Source: Mangrovactinospora gilvigrisea
GTDB lineage: Bacteria; Actinomycetota; Actinomycetes; Streptomycetales; Streptomycetaceae
NCBI RefSeq assembly: GCF_001879105.1
Contig: NZ_MLCF01000027.1
Coordinates: forward strand, 1 to 53,797
Length of the DNA stretch: 53,797 nt
Reading direction: 5' to 3'
Shown: positions 17,398-24,934 of the stretch, piece after piece
How the letters are laid out: the number at the start of each line of letters is the position of its first letter
Numbering within the stretch: the stretch's first letter is position 1
Notes under the pieces: model-generated
What the model was told of the DNA's origin: nothing
What the model saw: the letters and a program-made list of their open reading frames with translations, nothing else
Databases searched by the model: none
Program-made: the position numbers and the translations under genes

Positions 17398-18100
17398 GAT
17401 GATGCCGGCGCCCCGCGTCCCGCGGAGCAGGGCGGGCGGGCTGTGCCTGACGGCCGACCGGCCGCGTGGCTGCACAGTAGGCGCGTTGGGTGGTCACGGC
17501 CGGATGTCGGCTGTCGGCGATGCCACGGCTCGCGCCGGAGCGAGGGGGCTGTGGTGCCGGAAGATCCGTCGGTGGCGACGGCACCCTGCCGATGATGCCG
17601 GCGCCCCGCGTCCCGCGGAGCAGGGCGGGCGGGCTGTGCCTGACGGCCGACCGGCGGCGCGGCTGCACAGTAGGCGCGTTGGGTGGTCACGGCCGGATGT
17701 CGGCTGACGGCGATGCCACGGCTCGCGCCCTGTGGAGCAGGGGCGAGGGGGCTGTGGTGCCGGAAGATCCGTCGGTGGCGACGGCACCCTGCCGATGATG
17801 CCGGCACCCCGCGTCCCGCGGAGCAGGGCGGGCTGGCTGTGCCTGATGGGCGACCGGTGGCGTGGCTGTCGCTCGGGCCCGGGCCGGGGCGCTCCGCGCC
17901 GGCCGTGCGGTTTGGGCCGACGCGCTGCACAGCAGGCGCGTTGGGTGGTCGCGGCCGGATGTCGGCTGACGGGGTGGAGCGGCATAGGGGCCGTGGTCCC
18001 GGAAGATCCGTCGGCGGCGACTGTACTGACCCCACCCCGCCGGGTGCCCTGCGCCGGCACCCCGCGCCCTGCGGAGCAGGGCGGGTGGGGTGCCGGGGCG
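17398..18100. repeat. Tandem repeat array of about 200-bp units
   Basis: Three consecutive units begin GATGATGCCGGC at 17398, 17591 and 17794 (periods 193 and 203 bp); the third is longer because of an extra GC-rich stretch of about 55 bp. Units 1 and 2 are nearly identical, unit 3 is more diverged. Each carries CCGCGGAGCAGGGCGGG, a Gly-rich middle with GCGCGTTGGGTGGTC, and GGAAGATCCGTCGG near its end. Shorter remnants of the hairpin part lie at about 17341-17370 and 18050-18100. The array occupies the 800-bp convergent gap between rhodanese and the next gene. Open frames exist through it on both strands but resemble no protein. Confidence 0.93.
18054..18096. terminator. Bidirectional hairpin at the end of the array
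   Basis: GCCCTGC/GCAGGGC enclosed by CCGGCACC/GGTGCCGG, with a small internal loop. It belongs to a hairpin family with GGCACCC arms seen elsewhere in this window. It lies about 40 bp beyond the stop of the leftward Gln/Pro-rich membrane protein and probably terminates it. Confidence 0.7.
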
Positions 18101-18137
18101 GAGGGGCGGCGACGGTGGGGGCGATCCACCGGGAGCG

Positions 18138-18974
18138 TTACTGCTGGTAGGGGTTGCCCCACCCGGCCCGCGGGTCCGCGGGCTGCTGCGGTTGCGGCTG
18201 GCCCGGCGCCGCCTGCTGCTGCGGATACACCGGAGCCGGAGCCGCCTGCTGCTGCGGATACACCGGAGCCGGAGCCGGCGCCGCCTGCTGCTGCGGGTAC
18301 CCCTGCTGCGCGGGCGGGTACGCCTGCTGCGGCGCCGCCACCGCGTGCGGCGGCAGCCACTTGTGCCCCTGCGCCCCCTCCACCTTCTGGTAGCCCGCCG
18401 CCTGCAACCGCTCCCCGCACCCGGTGTTCCGCGCCTTGTTGACGACCAGCGCCACCCCCAGCGCCACCGCGTACAGCGCCGCCACCACCAGCACCATCAC
18501 CAGCGCACTCGTCCCCGCGCCGTACGCGAAGAACCGCAGCACCAGCAGCACCGCCAGCCACGCGCCGACCCGCAGCACCCGCTGCGTCGCCTGCTTGCCC
18601 GTCAGGTCGTAGTTGATGCGGTCCTTCAGGACCGCCAGCTCGCGCGCCGCCGCCGCCGGCCCGCGCAGCTTCGCCCCGCCGGCCGGCTCCAGCCCCGGCA
18701 CGGGCTGCCCCGGCTGCCCGGCGCCCGGGTACTGCTGCATCGTCGCCGCCGCCCGCGCCTGCGCCGCCGGCGACGGATCCCGGTGGAACGTCAGCACATT
18801 GACCGGGAACCGGAATCCCCGGGTCTCCACGCCCAGCAGCGTGTACCCGTACTGCTCGGCGCAGAACGCCAGCTCCGCCATGCCCTGCGGGCGGATGTAC
18901 CGGCCCTGGAACTCCAGCTGCTCGCCGCCCATGCCGCCGAGCAGCGCCTGGACATGCTTGATCTTCACCGTCAT
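18138..18974 (-). CDS. Membrane protein with Gln/Pro-rich C-terminal repeats
   Basis: 278 aa, starting MTVKIKHVQALLGGMGGEQLEF. A soluble N-terminal part of about 110 residues is followed by two hydrophobic segments (VGAWLAVLLVLRFFAYG and ALVMVLVVAALYAVALGVAL). A further short soluble part precedes a low-complexity tail in which VYPQQQAAPAP-like units recur three times. I do not recognise the family beyond conserved hypothetical membrane proteins of streptomycetes. Upstream bases GGAGAACGG could serve as the ribosome site. It is divergent from the DUF5819 gene. Confidence 0.75.
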   Translation of the reverse strand: MTVKIKHVQALLGGMGGEQLEFQGRYIRPQGMAELAFCAEQYGYTLLGVETRGFRFPVNVLTFHRDPSPAAQARAAATMQQYPGAGQPGQPVPGLEPAGGAKLRGPAAAARELAVLKDRINYDLTGKQATQRVLRVGAWLAVLLVLRFFAYGAGTSALVMVLVVAALYAVALGVALVVNKARNTGCGERLQAAGYQKVEGAQGHKWLPPHAVAAPQQAYPPAQQGYPQQQAAPAPAPVYPQQQAAPAPVYPQQQAAPGQPQPQQPADPRAGWGNPYQQ

Positions 18975-19160
18975 GGTGGGACCGTTCTCCCCGTTCTCCC
19001 CCCGTGGAAGGCCCCGCTCCGGGGCCGCGGAACAACCTAACCTGTTCCGGCGGACCGGCAGAACCAAGGGTTTGCCAACACCCCTCCGGCCACGCCCAGT
19101 ACGGTTCAGGTGCAGCATTCCCCGGATTCGCTATCCGCCCTCCAGGAACCACGGCCCCCC

Positions 19161-19832
19161 ATGAGAGCCTCCCTCTCGCGCCCGGCGCGCGCCGTCCTCG
19201 GCCTCGCCGGCTGCGCGCTGCTGCTCGCCGCCGGCGGGCACCTGGCACTCACCTTCCTGGCCGTCGCCCCCCGCAACGCCGCCTCCAGCAAGGCGGCCGA
19301 CGCGGTGAACGACTACATCTACCCCGAACTCGAGCAGAACTGGCAGCTGTTCGCGCCCAACCCGCTGGCCCGCAACGAGACGGTGTGGGCGCGCGCCACC
19401 GTCCGCACCGGCGCCGGGGACTTCCGCACCACCCCGTGGCGCGACCTCACCGCCGAGGACGTCGCCGCGATCCGCGGCAACCCCTTCCCCGGGCATCTGG
19501 ACCAGAACCAGCTGCGCCGCGCCTGGGACGCCTACGGCCAGTCCGTCTCCGGCCCGGAGCGCGGCAAGGACGCGCACGGCGTGCTGCTCACCACCTATCT
19601 GCGCCGCGTGGTGCTGCAGCGCCTCCAGCAGCACGTGCAAGCCGACGCCGACGCCGCCGACGCCGCCGGCGACCGCATCATCCGCGTCCAGGTGCGCGGC
19701 CGGTTCGCGCTGATCGGCCCGCCCGCCTGGGACACCGCCCGTGCCTCCGAGCGCGGCGTCAAACCCTGGTTCCGGACGATGCCCTGGTGGGACGTCGAAC
19801 CGGGCGACCGCATCCCGGGGAGCAGACCGTGA
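19161..19832 (+). CDS. DUF5819 family protein
   Basis: 223 aa from ATG 19161 (MRASLSRPARAVLGLAG); an upstream start at 19110 would add 17 residues. One N-terminal hydrophobic segment (about 12-32) acts as signal or anchor, placing the rest outside. The body includes YIYPELEQNWQLFAPNPLARN and WRDLTAEDVAAIRGNPFPGH. The function is unknown. The TGA overlaps the GTG of the HTTM gene as GTGA. Such pairing with an HTTM protein is, from memory, recurrent in actinobacteria and suggests the two proteins work together. Confidence 0.82.
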   Translation: MRASLSRPARAVLGLAGCALLLAAGGHLALTFLAVAPRNAASSKAADAVNDYIYPELEQNWQLFAPNPLARNETVWARATVRTGAGDFRTTPWRDLTAEDVAAIRGNPFPGHLDQNQLRRAWDAYGQSVSGPERGKDAHGVLLTTYLRRVVLQRLQQHVQADADAADAAGDRIIRVQVRGRFALIGPPAWDTARASERGVKPWFRTMPWWDVEPGDRIPGSRP

Positions 19833-20998
19833 GAAGGCTCGTCGACCGCTTCACCGGGACCGTCCTCGCCCCCTACCAGGCCGCCGTGGTGCGGATCGGG
19901 TTCGGCGGGCTCTTCGCGCTCTTCCTGGTCCGCGAGTGGCCCAACCGCCTTGCGCTCTACGGCGATCGGAGCCCCTGGGGGCTCGACCTGGTGCGGCGCC
20001 AGGCCACCCTGGACCACCTCTTCACGCTGCTGGTGTGGAGCGGCTCGCGGTTCTGGTTCGAGCTGGTCTACACCGCGGCCGTCGCCGCCGCGGTGCTGCT
20101 GGCTCTGGGCTGGCACACCCGGGCCGTGTCGGTGCTCTTCCTGGTCGGCGTGCTCTCCGTGCAGAACCGCTCGCTCTACACCGGGGACGGCGGTGACAAC
20201 GTCGTCCATCTGATGGCGATCTACCTGGTCTTCGCGCGCTGCGGGCGGGTCTGGTCGCTGGACGCGCGGCGCCGCCGCGCGGCGCTGCGGCGCGATCCGG
20301 AGACGGCGGACGCGCCCGGCGGGACGGCCGTCGGGCTGTGGGCGGGCTGCGGGCTGGCGCTGGCCGCCGCCCAGCTCAGCGGGTTCGGCGCGCGGACGCC
20401 GGGGGCGTGGGCGGTGGTGCTGTGGGCGCTGTGGGCGGTGCACGGCGCGTGGGGGATCCTCAACCGGAGCGCGCGCGGGCGCGGGTCGGAGGCGCGCGCC
20501 GTCTGCGACGGGATCGCCACTATGGCGCACAACTGCGCGATGGGCGTGATCGCCGCGCAGGTCTGCCTCGTGTACGCCACGGCCGGCTGGTACAAGATCC
20601 AGGGCGACAAGTGGCAGGACGGCACCGCCGTCTACTACGTGCTGCACCTCGACTACTTCCGCCCCTGGCCGGCCCTGGACAGCCTGCTGGCGGGGAGCAG
20701 CTTCGCGCTGCTGGCCATCGCCTACGGCTCGGTGGCGATGCAGGTGGCGTTCCCGTTCACGGTCTTCCAGCGGCGGCTGAAGAACGTCCTGCTGCCACTG
20801 ATGATCGCCGAGCATCTGGGCATCGCCGTAGTGCTGGGCCTGCCGTTCTTCTCCGCCACGATGATCGTCGCCGACGCCCTCTTCCTCCCCACCGCCTGGC
20901 TCCGCCGCCTCGGCGCCGCGTTCGGCCGCGCCACCGCCCGCCGCCGCGCGCCGGCCCCCGCGGCCCGCCCCGCCGAGGCCCTTACCCTCAAGGGGTGA
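19829..20998 (+). CDS. HTTM-domain membrane protein
   Basis: 389 aa with about eight membrane segments. The HTTM domain, the membrane part of vitamin-K-dependent gamma-glutamyl carboxylases, is recognised from VVRIGFGGLFALFLVREW, then VQNRSLYTGDGGDNVVHLM, YATAGWYKIQGDKWQDGTAVYYV and MQVAFPFTVF. The lumenal domain of true carboxylases is missing, so its reaction is unknown. GTG start at 19829 overlaps the previous TGA, and its own TGA overlaps the GTG of the methyltransferase gene. All three are therefore probably translated in a coupled way. Confidence 0.85.
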   Translation: MRRLVDRFTGTVLAPYQAAVVRIGFGGLFALFLVREWPNRLALYGDRSPWGLDLVRRQATLDHLFTLLVWSGSRFWFELVYTAAVAAAVLLALGWHTRAVSVLFLVGVLSVQNRSLYTGDGGDNVVHLMAIYLVFARCGRVWSLDARRRRAALRRDPETADAPGGTAVGLWAGCGLALAAAQLSGFGARTPGAWAVVLWALWAVHGAWGILNRSARGRGSEARAVCDGIATMAHNCAMGVIAAQVCLVYATAGWYKIQGDKWQDGTAVYYVLHLDYFRPWPALDSLLAGSSFALLAIAYGSVAMQVAFPFTVFQRRLKNVLLPLMIAEHLGIAVVLGLPFFSATMIVADALFLPTAWLRRLGAAFGRATARRRAPAPAARPAEALTLKG

Positions 20999-21663
20999 CG
21001 ACCAGCAGCACCGGCGATTCCACGGAACCGCTCCAGTACGACGAGGGCTTCGCGCCCGCTCCCGGGGAGGTCGGCGTCGGGCCGCATCCCGAGCCGTGGC
21101 CGGACGACCCCCGGCTCGACCCCGAGCTGCTGGCCGGCGGCGACCGCCGCAACGTCGTGGACGGCTACCGCTACTGGCGCCGCGAGGCGATCGTCGCCGA
21201 CCTCGACACCCGCCGGCACGGCTTCCATGTGGCGGTGGAGAACTGGCAGCACGACTTCAACATCGGCTCGGTGGTGCGCACCGCCAACGCGTTCCTCGCC
21301 GCCGAGGTGCACATCGTCGGCCGCCGCCGCTGGAACCGCCGCGGCGCCATGGTGACCGACCGCTACCAGCACGTCCGCCACCACCCGGACGCCGCCGCGC
21401 TCGCCGCCTTCGCCGCGGGGCAGGGCATTCCGCTGATCGGCATCGACAACCTGCCGGGCGCCGTCCCGCTGGAGCGGACGGAGCTGCCGCGCCGCTGCGT
21501 GCTGCTCTTCGGCCAAGAGGGCCCCGGCCTCACCGACGAGGCCCGCGAGGCGGCCTCCCTGACGTGTTCCATCGCCCAGTTCGGCTCCACCCGGTCGCTC
21601 AACGCGGGCGCCGCCGCGGCCATCGCGATGCACAGCTGGATCCGCCGGCACGCGGAATACTGA
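20995..21663 (+). CDS. TrmH/SpoU-family RNA 2'-O-methyltransferase
   Basis: 222 aa. The SPOUT signatures are present in order: NIGSVVRTANAF (motif 1), FGQEGPGLTDEA (motif 2) and SLNAGAAAAIAMHSW (motif 3, the knotted SAM site). These enzymes methylate ribose in tRNA or rRNA; the target nucleotide cannot be named from this sequence. About 60 residues at the N-terminus are acidic, Pro-rich and outside the core. The GTG at 20995 overlaps the HTTM stop as GTGA. An RNA methylase as last gene of a membrane-protein operon is an unexpected partner, and the link may be only translational. Confidence 0.9.
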   Translation: MTTSSTGDSTEPLQYDEGFAPAPGEVGVGPHPEPWPDDPRLDPELLAGGDRRNVVDGYRYWRREAIVADLDTRRHGFHVAVENWQHDFNIGSVVRTANAFLAAEVHIVGRRRWNRRGAMVTDRYQHVRHHPDAAALAAFAAGQGIPLIGIDNLPGAVPLERTELPRRCVLLFGQEGPGLTDEAREAASLTCSIAQFGSTRSLNAGAAAAIAMHSWIRRHAEY

Positions 21664-21680
21664 CGGCCGATTGCCGCGAG

Positions 21681-21957
21681 TTGTCCACAGGCCGCGCCCC
21701 GAGCTGGGCACTTGCCTGTGGATAACCCGAACGGCGCATCCGTCACAGCCGTTGCGCGCCGGCCGCGCCCGGCACAGCACCCCGCGACGCGCCGCCGTTT
21801 TCCCGAATCCCGCCTCCGACGTGCGGCTTCGGCGTACCCTGCGGCCCCGTCCGGCCGTCCGGGGGCACCCGTTTCGCCGAGCGTGCGGAACGCGCCGCGC
21901 GCCCCGGTCCGCATCAGTGCGCCGCCGGGTTATCCACAGCTGTGGATAACCCGGCGG
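21681..21957. promoter_or_regulatory. Cluster of four DnaA boxes between trmH-like gene and bkdR
   Basis: Box 1 TTGTCCACA at 21681-21689 (+); box 2 TTATCCACA at 21717-21725 (-); boxes 3 and 4, both TTATCCACA, at 21930-21938 (+) and 21941-21949 (-). Boxes 3 and 4 form the heart of a perfect 36-bp palindrome (21922-21957). The 300-bp gap has no gene. TTGTCCACA is the preferred Streptomyces DnaA box and TTATCCACA the E. coli consensus. The palindrome, 7 bp past the bkdR stop, could also act as its terminator. Confidence 0.75.
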
Positions 21958-21964
21958 GCCCGCG

Positions 21965-22486
21965 TCAGTCCCCGTCCCCCGGCCGCCGGTCGGTCTCCTC
22001 GAAGACCAGCAGGGTGCGGGTGCTCAGCACCCCGGGAAGGTTGTGCAGCCGGGTCAGCACCAGCTCGCGCAGCGCCCGGTTGTCGGCGGCGTGCACCAGC
22101 AGCAGCACATCGAAATCGCCGCTCACCAACGCCATGTGGTCGACCTCGGTCAGCTTCAGCAGCTCCGCCCGCACATCGCGCCAGGAGTTCTGGACGATCT
22201 TCAGGGTGATGTAGGCGGAGGCGCCCGAGCCGGCCCGCTCGTGGTCCACCCGGGCGGTGAAGCCCCGGATCACCCCGTCCTCCACCATCCGCGAGATCCG
22301 CGCATAGGCGTTGGCCCGCGAGACATGGGCGCGGTCCGCGACCGACCGTATGGAGGCCCGCCCGTCCTCCTGCAGCAGCCGCAGGATCGCCCGATCGATC
22401 GCGTCGAGCGGCCGCGGCTCGCGGTCCTGCTCGGCCCCGGCCCCCGACGCGTCCCCGCCGGGCTCGGCCATCCGTCCAGTCGACAT
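21965..22486 (-). CDS. bkdR: Lrp/AsnC-family regulator, BkdR-like
   Basis: 173 aa. An N-terminal winged HTH (LDAIDRAILRLLQEDGRASI, then RSVADRAHVSRANAYARISRM) is followed by the RAM/AsnC ligand-binding domain (SGDFDVLLLVHAADNRALRELVL). It is divergent from the first bkd cluster, as BkdR is from bkd genes in other bacteria, where it responds to branched-chain amino acids and activates keto-acid dehydrogenase genes. Start at 22486 is favoured by GGAGG about 9 bases upstream; ATG 22507 is an alternative. The symbol rests on family and context. Confidence 0.88.
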   Translation of the reverse strand: MSTGRMAEPGGDASGAGAEQDREPRPLDAIDRAILRLLQEDGRASIRSVADRAHVSRANAYARISRMVEDGVIRGFTARVDHERAGSGASAYITLKIVQNSWRDVRAELLKLTEVDHMALVSGDFDVLLLVHAADNRALRELVLTRLHNLPGVLSTRTLLVFEETDRRPGDGD

Positions 22487-22569
22487 CCGCCCTCGCCTCC
22501 CCTCCATGGACACTCTGACGCCAACGGTGCTTCGCCGAAACCGTTCGTCCAGCGATGCCGCCGCTCTAT

Positions 22570-22587
22570 GGCCGAAATTCATCGGCC
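22570..22587. promoter_or_regulatory. Candidate BkdR operator
   Basis: Perfect interrupted palindrome GGCCGA-6-TCGGCC in the divergent bkdR/bkd gap, 84 bp from bkdR and 93 bp from the E1 start. It is the best symmetric site in this spacer and is placed to control both directions. Confidence 0.4.
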
Positions 22588-22679
22588 GACCGAGGATGCT
22601 TCCACGGCGTGTGACCCACGCCACCACCCAGCGGCGCGGCCCCATCCGGGTACAGCTCCAACCAGGAGGTGCATCGGCG

Positions 22680-24929
22680 ATGACGCCACCTCAGTCCAGT
22701 CGTACCAGTTCTTCCACCCGCGCCCCACGGCGTACCCGCCGGGAGCCGCCGCCCGTTCCGCCGGCCGCGCTCCGCCACCACTGGGGCGCACGCCCCGACG
22801 CCGGCGCGCTGCTCCCCGCGCGCGAGCCGCTGCGCGTCCTCGGCACCCCCGCCCAGGACGACCTCGACCCGGAGCTGCTGCGCGGCCTGCACCGCGCGCT
22901 GGTCGCCGGCCGCCGCTTCAACGAGCAGAGCACCGCGCTCGCCAAGCAGGGCCGGCTCTCCATCTACCCCTCCTCGGCAGGCCAGGAGGCCTGCCAGGTC
23001 GGCGCGGCGCTGGCGCTGCGCGCCACCGACTGGCTCTTCCCCAGCTACCGCGACTCCCTCGCGGTGCAGGCCCGCGGCACCGACCCCGTCGAGGCGCTCA
23101 CCCTGCTGCGCGGCGACGCGCACAGCGGCTACGACCCGCGCGAACGGCGCACAGCGCCGCTGTGCACCCCGCTCGCCACCCAGCTGCCGCATGCCGCGGG
23201 GCTGGCGCACGCCGCCCGGCTGGCCGGCGACGACGTGTGCGCGCTGGCCCTGGTCGGCGACGGCGGCACCAGCGAGGGCGACTTCCACGAGGCGCTGAAC
23301 TTCGCCGCCGTGCAGCGGTCGCCGCTGGTGGTGCTGGTGCAGAACAACGGCTACGCGATCTCCGTGCCGCTGGAGGAGCAGAGCGCGGCGCCGTCGCTCG
23401 CGGACAAGGCCGTCGGCTACGGCATACCCGGCGTGCTGGTGGACGGGATGGACGTGGCCGCGGTGTACGTCGCCGTCACCGAGGCGCTGGAGCGGGCCCG
23501 GGCGGGCGGCGGCCCGACGCTGATCGAGGCGCTGACGTACCGGCTGGAGGCGCACACCAACACGGACGACGAGTCTCGCTACCGCTCTCGCGGGGAGGTC
23601 GAGGCGTGGCGCGAGCGCGATCCCCTGCGGGTAGCGGAGGAGGCGCTGGGCGCGGCGGGGCTGCTGGGCGAGGCCGATGCGGCGGAGGCGCGTGCGGCGG
23701 CGGAGGCGCTGGCGGCGGGGATGCGGGAGCGGTTGCACCGCGAGCCTGTGCTGGAGCCGTTGTCGCTGTTCGACCACGTGTATGCGGAGCGGACGCCGCA
23801 GCTTGAGCGGGAACGTTCCATGGTTGCGGCGGAGTTGGAGGCCGAGGGGGTTGCCGCCGCTTCGCCCCGGCACCCTGCCCGGCCGGCCGCGGAGGGTGCG
23901 GGCGAGGGCGCCCGGTCGGCTTCGCCGGCGGCGGGGGCGCAGATGACGACGATGGGGAAGGCGCTGAACCGCGCCCTCGCGGACGCGCTCGCGGAGGATC
24001 CGTCCGTCTACGTCCTCGGCGAGGACGTCGGCACGCTCGGCGGCGTCTTCCGCATCACCGACGGCCTCGCCGACCGCTTCGGCAGCGACCGGTGCGCCGA
24101 CACGCCCCTCGCCGAGGCCGGGATCCTCGGGACCGCCGTCGGCATGGCGATGTACGGCCTGCGCCCCGTCGTGGAGATGCAGTTCGACGCCTTCTCCTAC
24201 GCCGCGTTCGAGCAGCTGGTCAGCCATGTGGCGAAGATGCGCAACCGCACCGCCGGGAAGCTGCCGCTGCCGATCACCATCCGCGTCCCCTACGGCGGCG
24301 GGGTCGGCGCCGTCGAGCACCACGGCGACTCCTCCGAGGCGTACGCCATGCACACCCCCGGCCTCCAGGTCGCCGTCCCCGGCACCGTCGAGGACGGCTA
24401 TGCGCTGCTGCGCGCCGCCATCGCCTCCGACGACCCGGTGGTCTTCTTCGAGCCCAAGCGCCTCTACCACGGCGCCAAGGCCCCCTGGGACCCCGAACAC
24501 CCCACCCCCGCGGCCCCGTTCGGCCGGGCCGAGGTGCGGCGCAGCGGCCGCTCCGCGACGCTCGTCAGCTACGGGCCCAGCCTGCCGGTCTGCCTGGAGG
24601 CCGCCGAGGCGGCCCGCGAGGAGGGCTGGGACCTGGGCGTCGTCGACCTGCGCACCCTCGTCCCCTTCGACGAGGAGACGGTCGTCGCCGAGGTGCGGCG
24701 CACCGGCCGCGCCGTCGTCGTCCACGAGGCGTCCGGCTTCGCGGGGCCCGGCGCGGAGATCGCCGCCCGGCTCACCGAGGAGTGCTTCCACCACCTGGAG
24801 GCCCCGGTGCTGCGCGTCACCGGCCTGGACATCCCCTATCCGCCGCCGATGCTGGAGTCGCGCCACCTGCCCGGCGTGGACCGCATCCTCGACGCGGTGG
24901 CCCGGCTGCAGTGGGACGAGGAGGCGTGA
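22680..24929 (+). CDS. bkdAB: Branched-chain 2-oxoacid dehydrogenase E1, alpha and beta subunits fused
   Basis: 749 aa in one uninterrupted frame. Residues about 40-370 are E1-alpha: the thiamine diphosphate motif starts GDGGTSEGD near residue 193 and ends QNNGYAIS, and EAHTNTDDESRYR carries the usual phosphorylation-loop region. Residues about 375-421 are an Ala/Pro/Gly-rich linker. From Met422 (MTTMGKALNRALADAL) to the end is E1-beta, with GEDVGTLGGVFR, PYGGGVGAVEHHGDSSEAY and LVSYGPSLPVC. The reaction is oxidative decarboxylation of branched 2-oxoacids with transfer to E2 lipoate. AGGAGGT precedes the ATG at 22680, but no ribosome site is seen before Met422. Cluster 2 has the two subunits separate. 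Confidence 0.93.
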   Translation: MTPPQSSRTSSSTRAPRRTRREPPPVPPAALRHHWGARPDAGALLPAREPLRVLGTPAQDDLDPELLRGLHRALVAGRRFNEQSTALAKQGRLSIYPSSAGQEACQVGAALALRATDWLFPSYRDSLAVQARGTDPVEALTLLRGDAHSGYDPRERRTAPLCTPLATQLPHAAGLAHAARLAGDDVCALALVGDGGTSEGDFHEALNFAAVQRSPLVVLVQNNGYAISVPLEEQSAAPSLADKAVGYGIPGVLVDGMDVAAVYVAVTEALERARAGGGPTLIEALTYRLEAHTNTDDESRYRSRGEVEAWRERDPLRVAEEALGAAGLLGEADAAEARAAAEALAAGMRERLHREPVLEPLSLFDHVYAERTPQLERERSMVAAELEAEGVAAASPRHPARPAAEGAGEGARSASPAAGAQMTTMGKALNRALADALAEDPSVYVLGEDVGTLGGVFRITDGLADRFGSDRCADTPLAEAGILGTAVGMAMYGLRPVVEMQFDAFSYAAFEQLVSHVAKMRNRTAGKLPLPITIRVPYGGGVGAVEHHGDSSEAYAMHTPGLQVAVPGTVEDGYALLRAAIASDDPVVFFEPKRLYHGAKAPWDPEHPTPAAPFGRAEVRRSGRSATLVSYGPSLPVCLEAAEAAREEGWDLGVVDLRTLVPFDEETVVAEVRRTGRAVVVHEASGFAGPGAEIAARLTEECFHHLEAPVLRVTGLDIPYPPPMLESRHLPGVDRILDAVARLQWDEEA

Positions 24930-24934
24930 GCGCG

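Noticed and set aside
17319..18035. Open frames on both strands through the 17.4-18.1 kb array
   Set aside because: Composition is that of GC-rich noncoding DNA; frames are kept open by high GC and change between units.
17398..18100. CRISPR array
   Set aside because: The repeated part is about 200 bp with no short repeat/unique spacer alternation, and no cas genes are in the window.
21681..21957. Chromosomal origin (oriC)
   Set aside because: Only four DnaA boxes, and dnaA, dnaN and the usual AT-rich stretch are absent.
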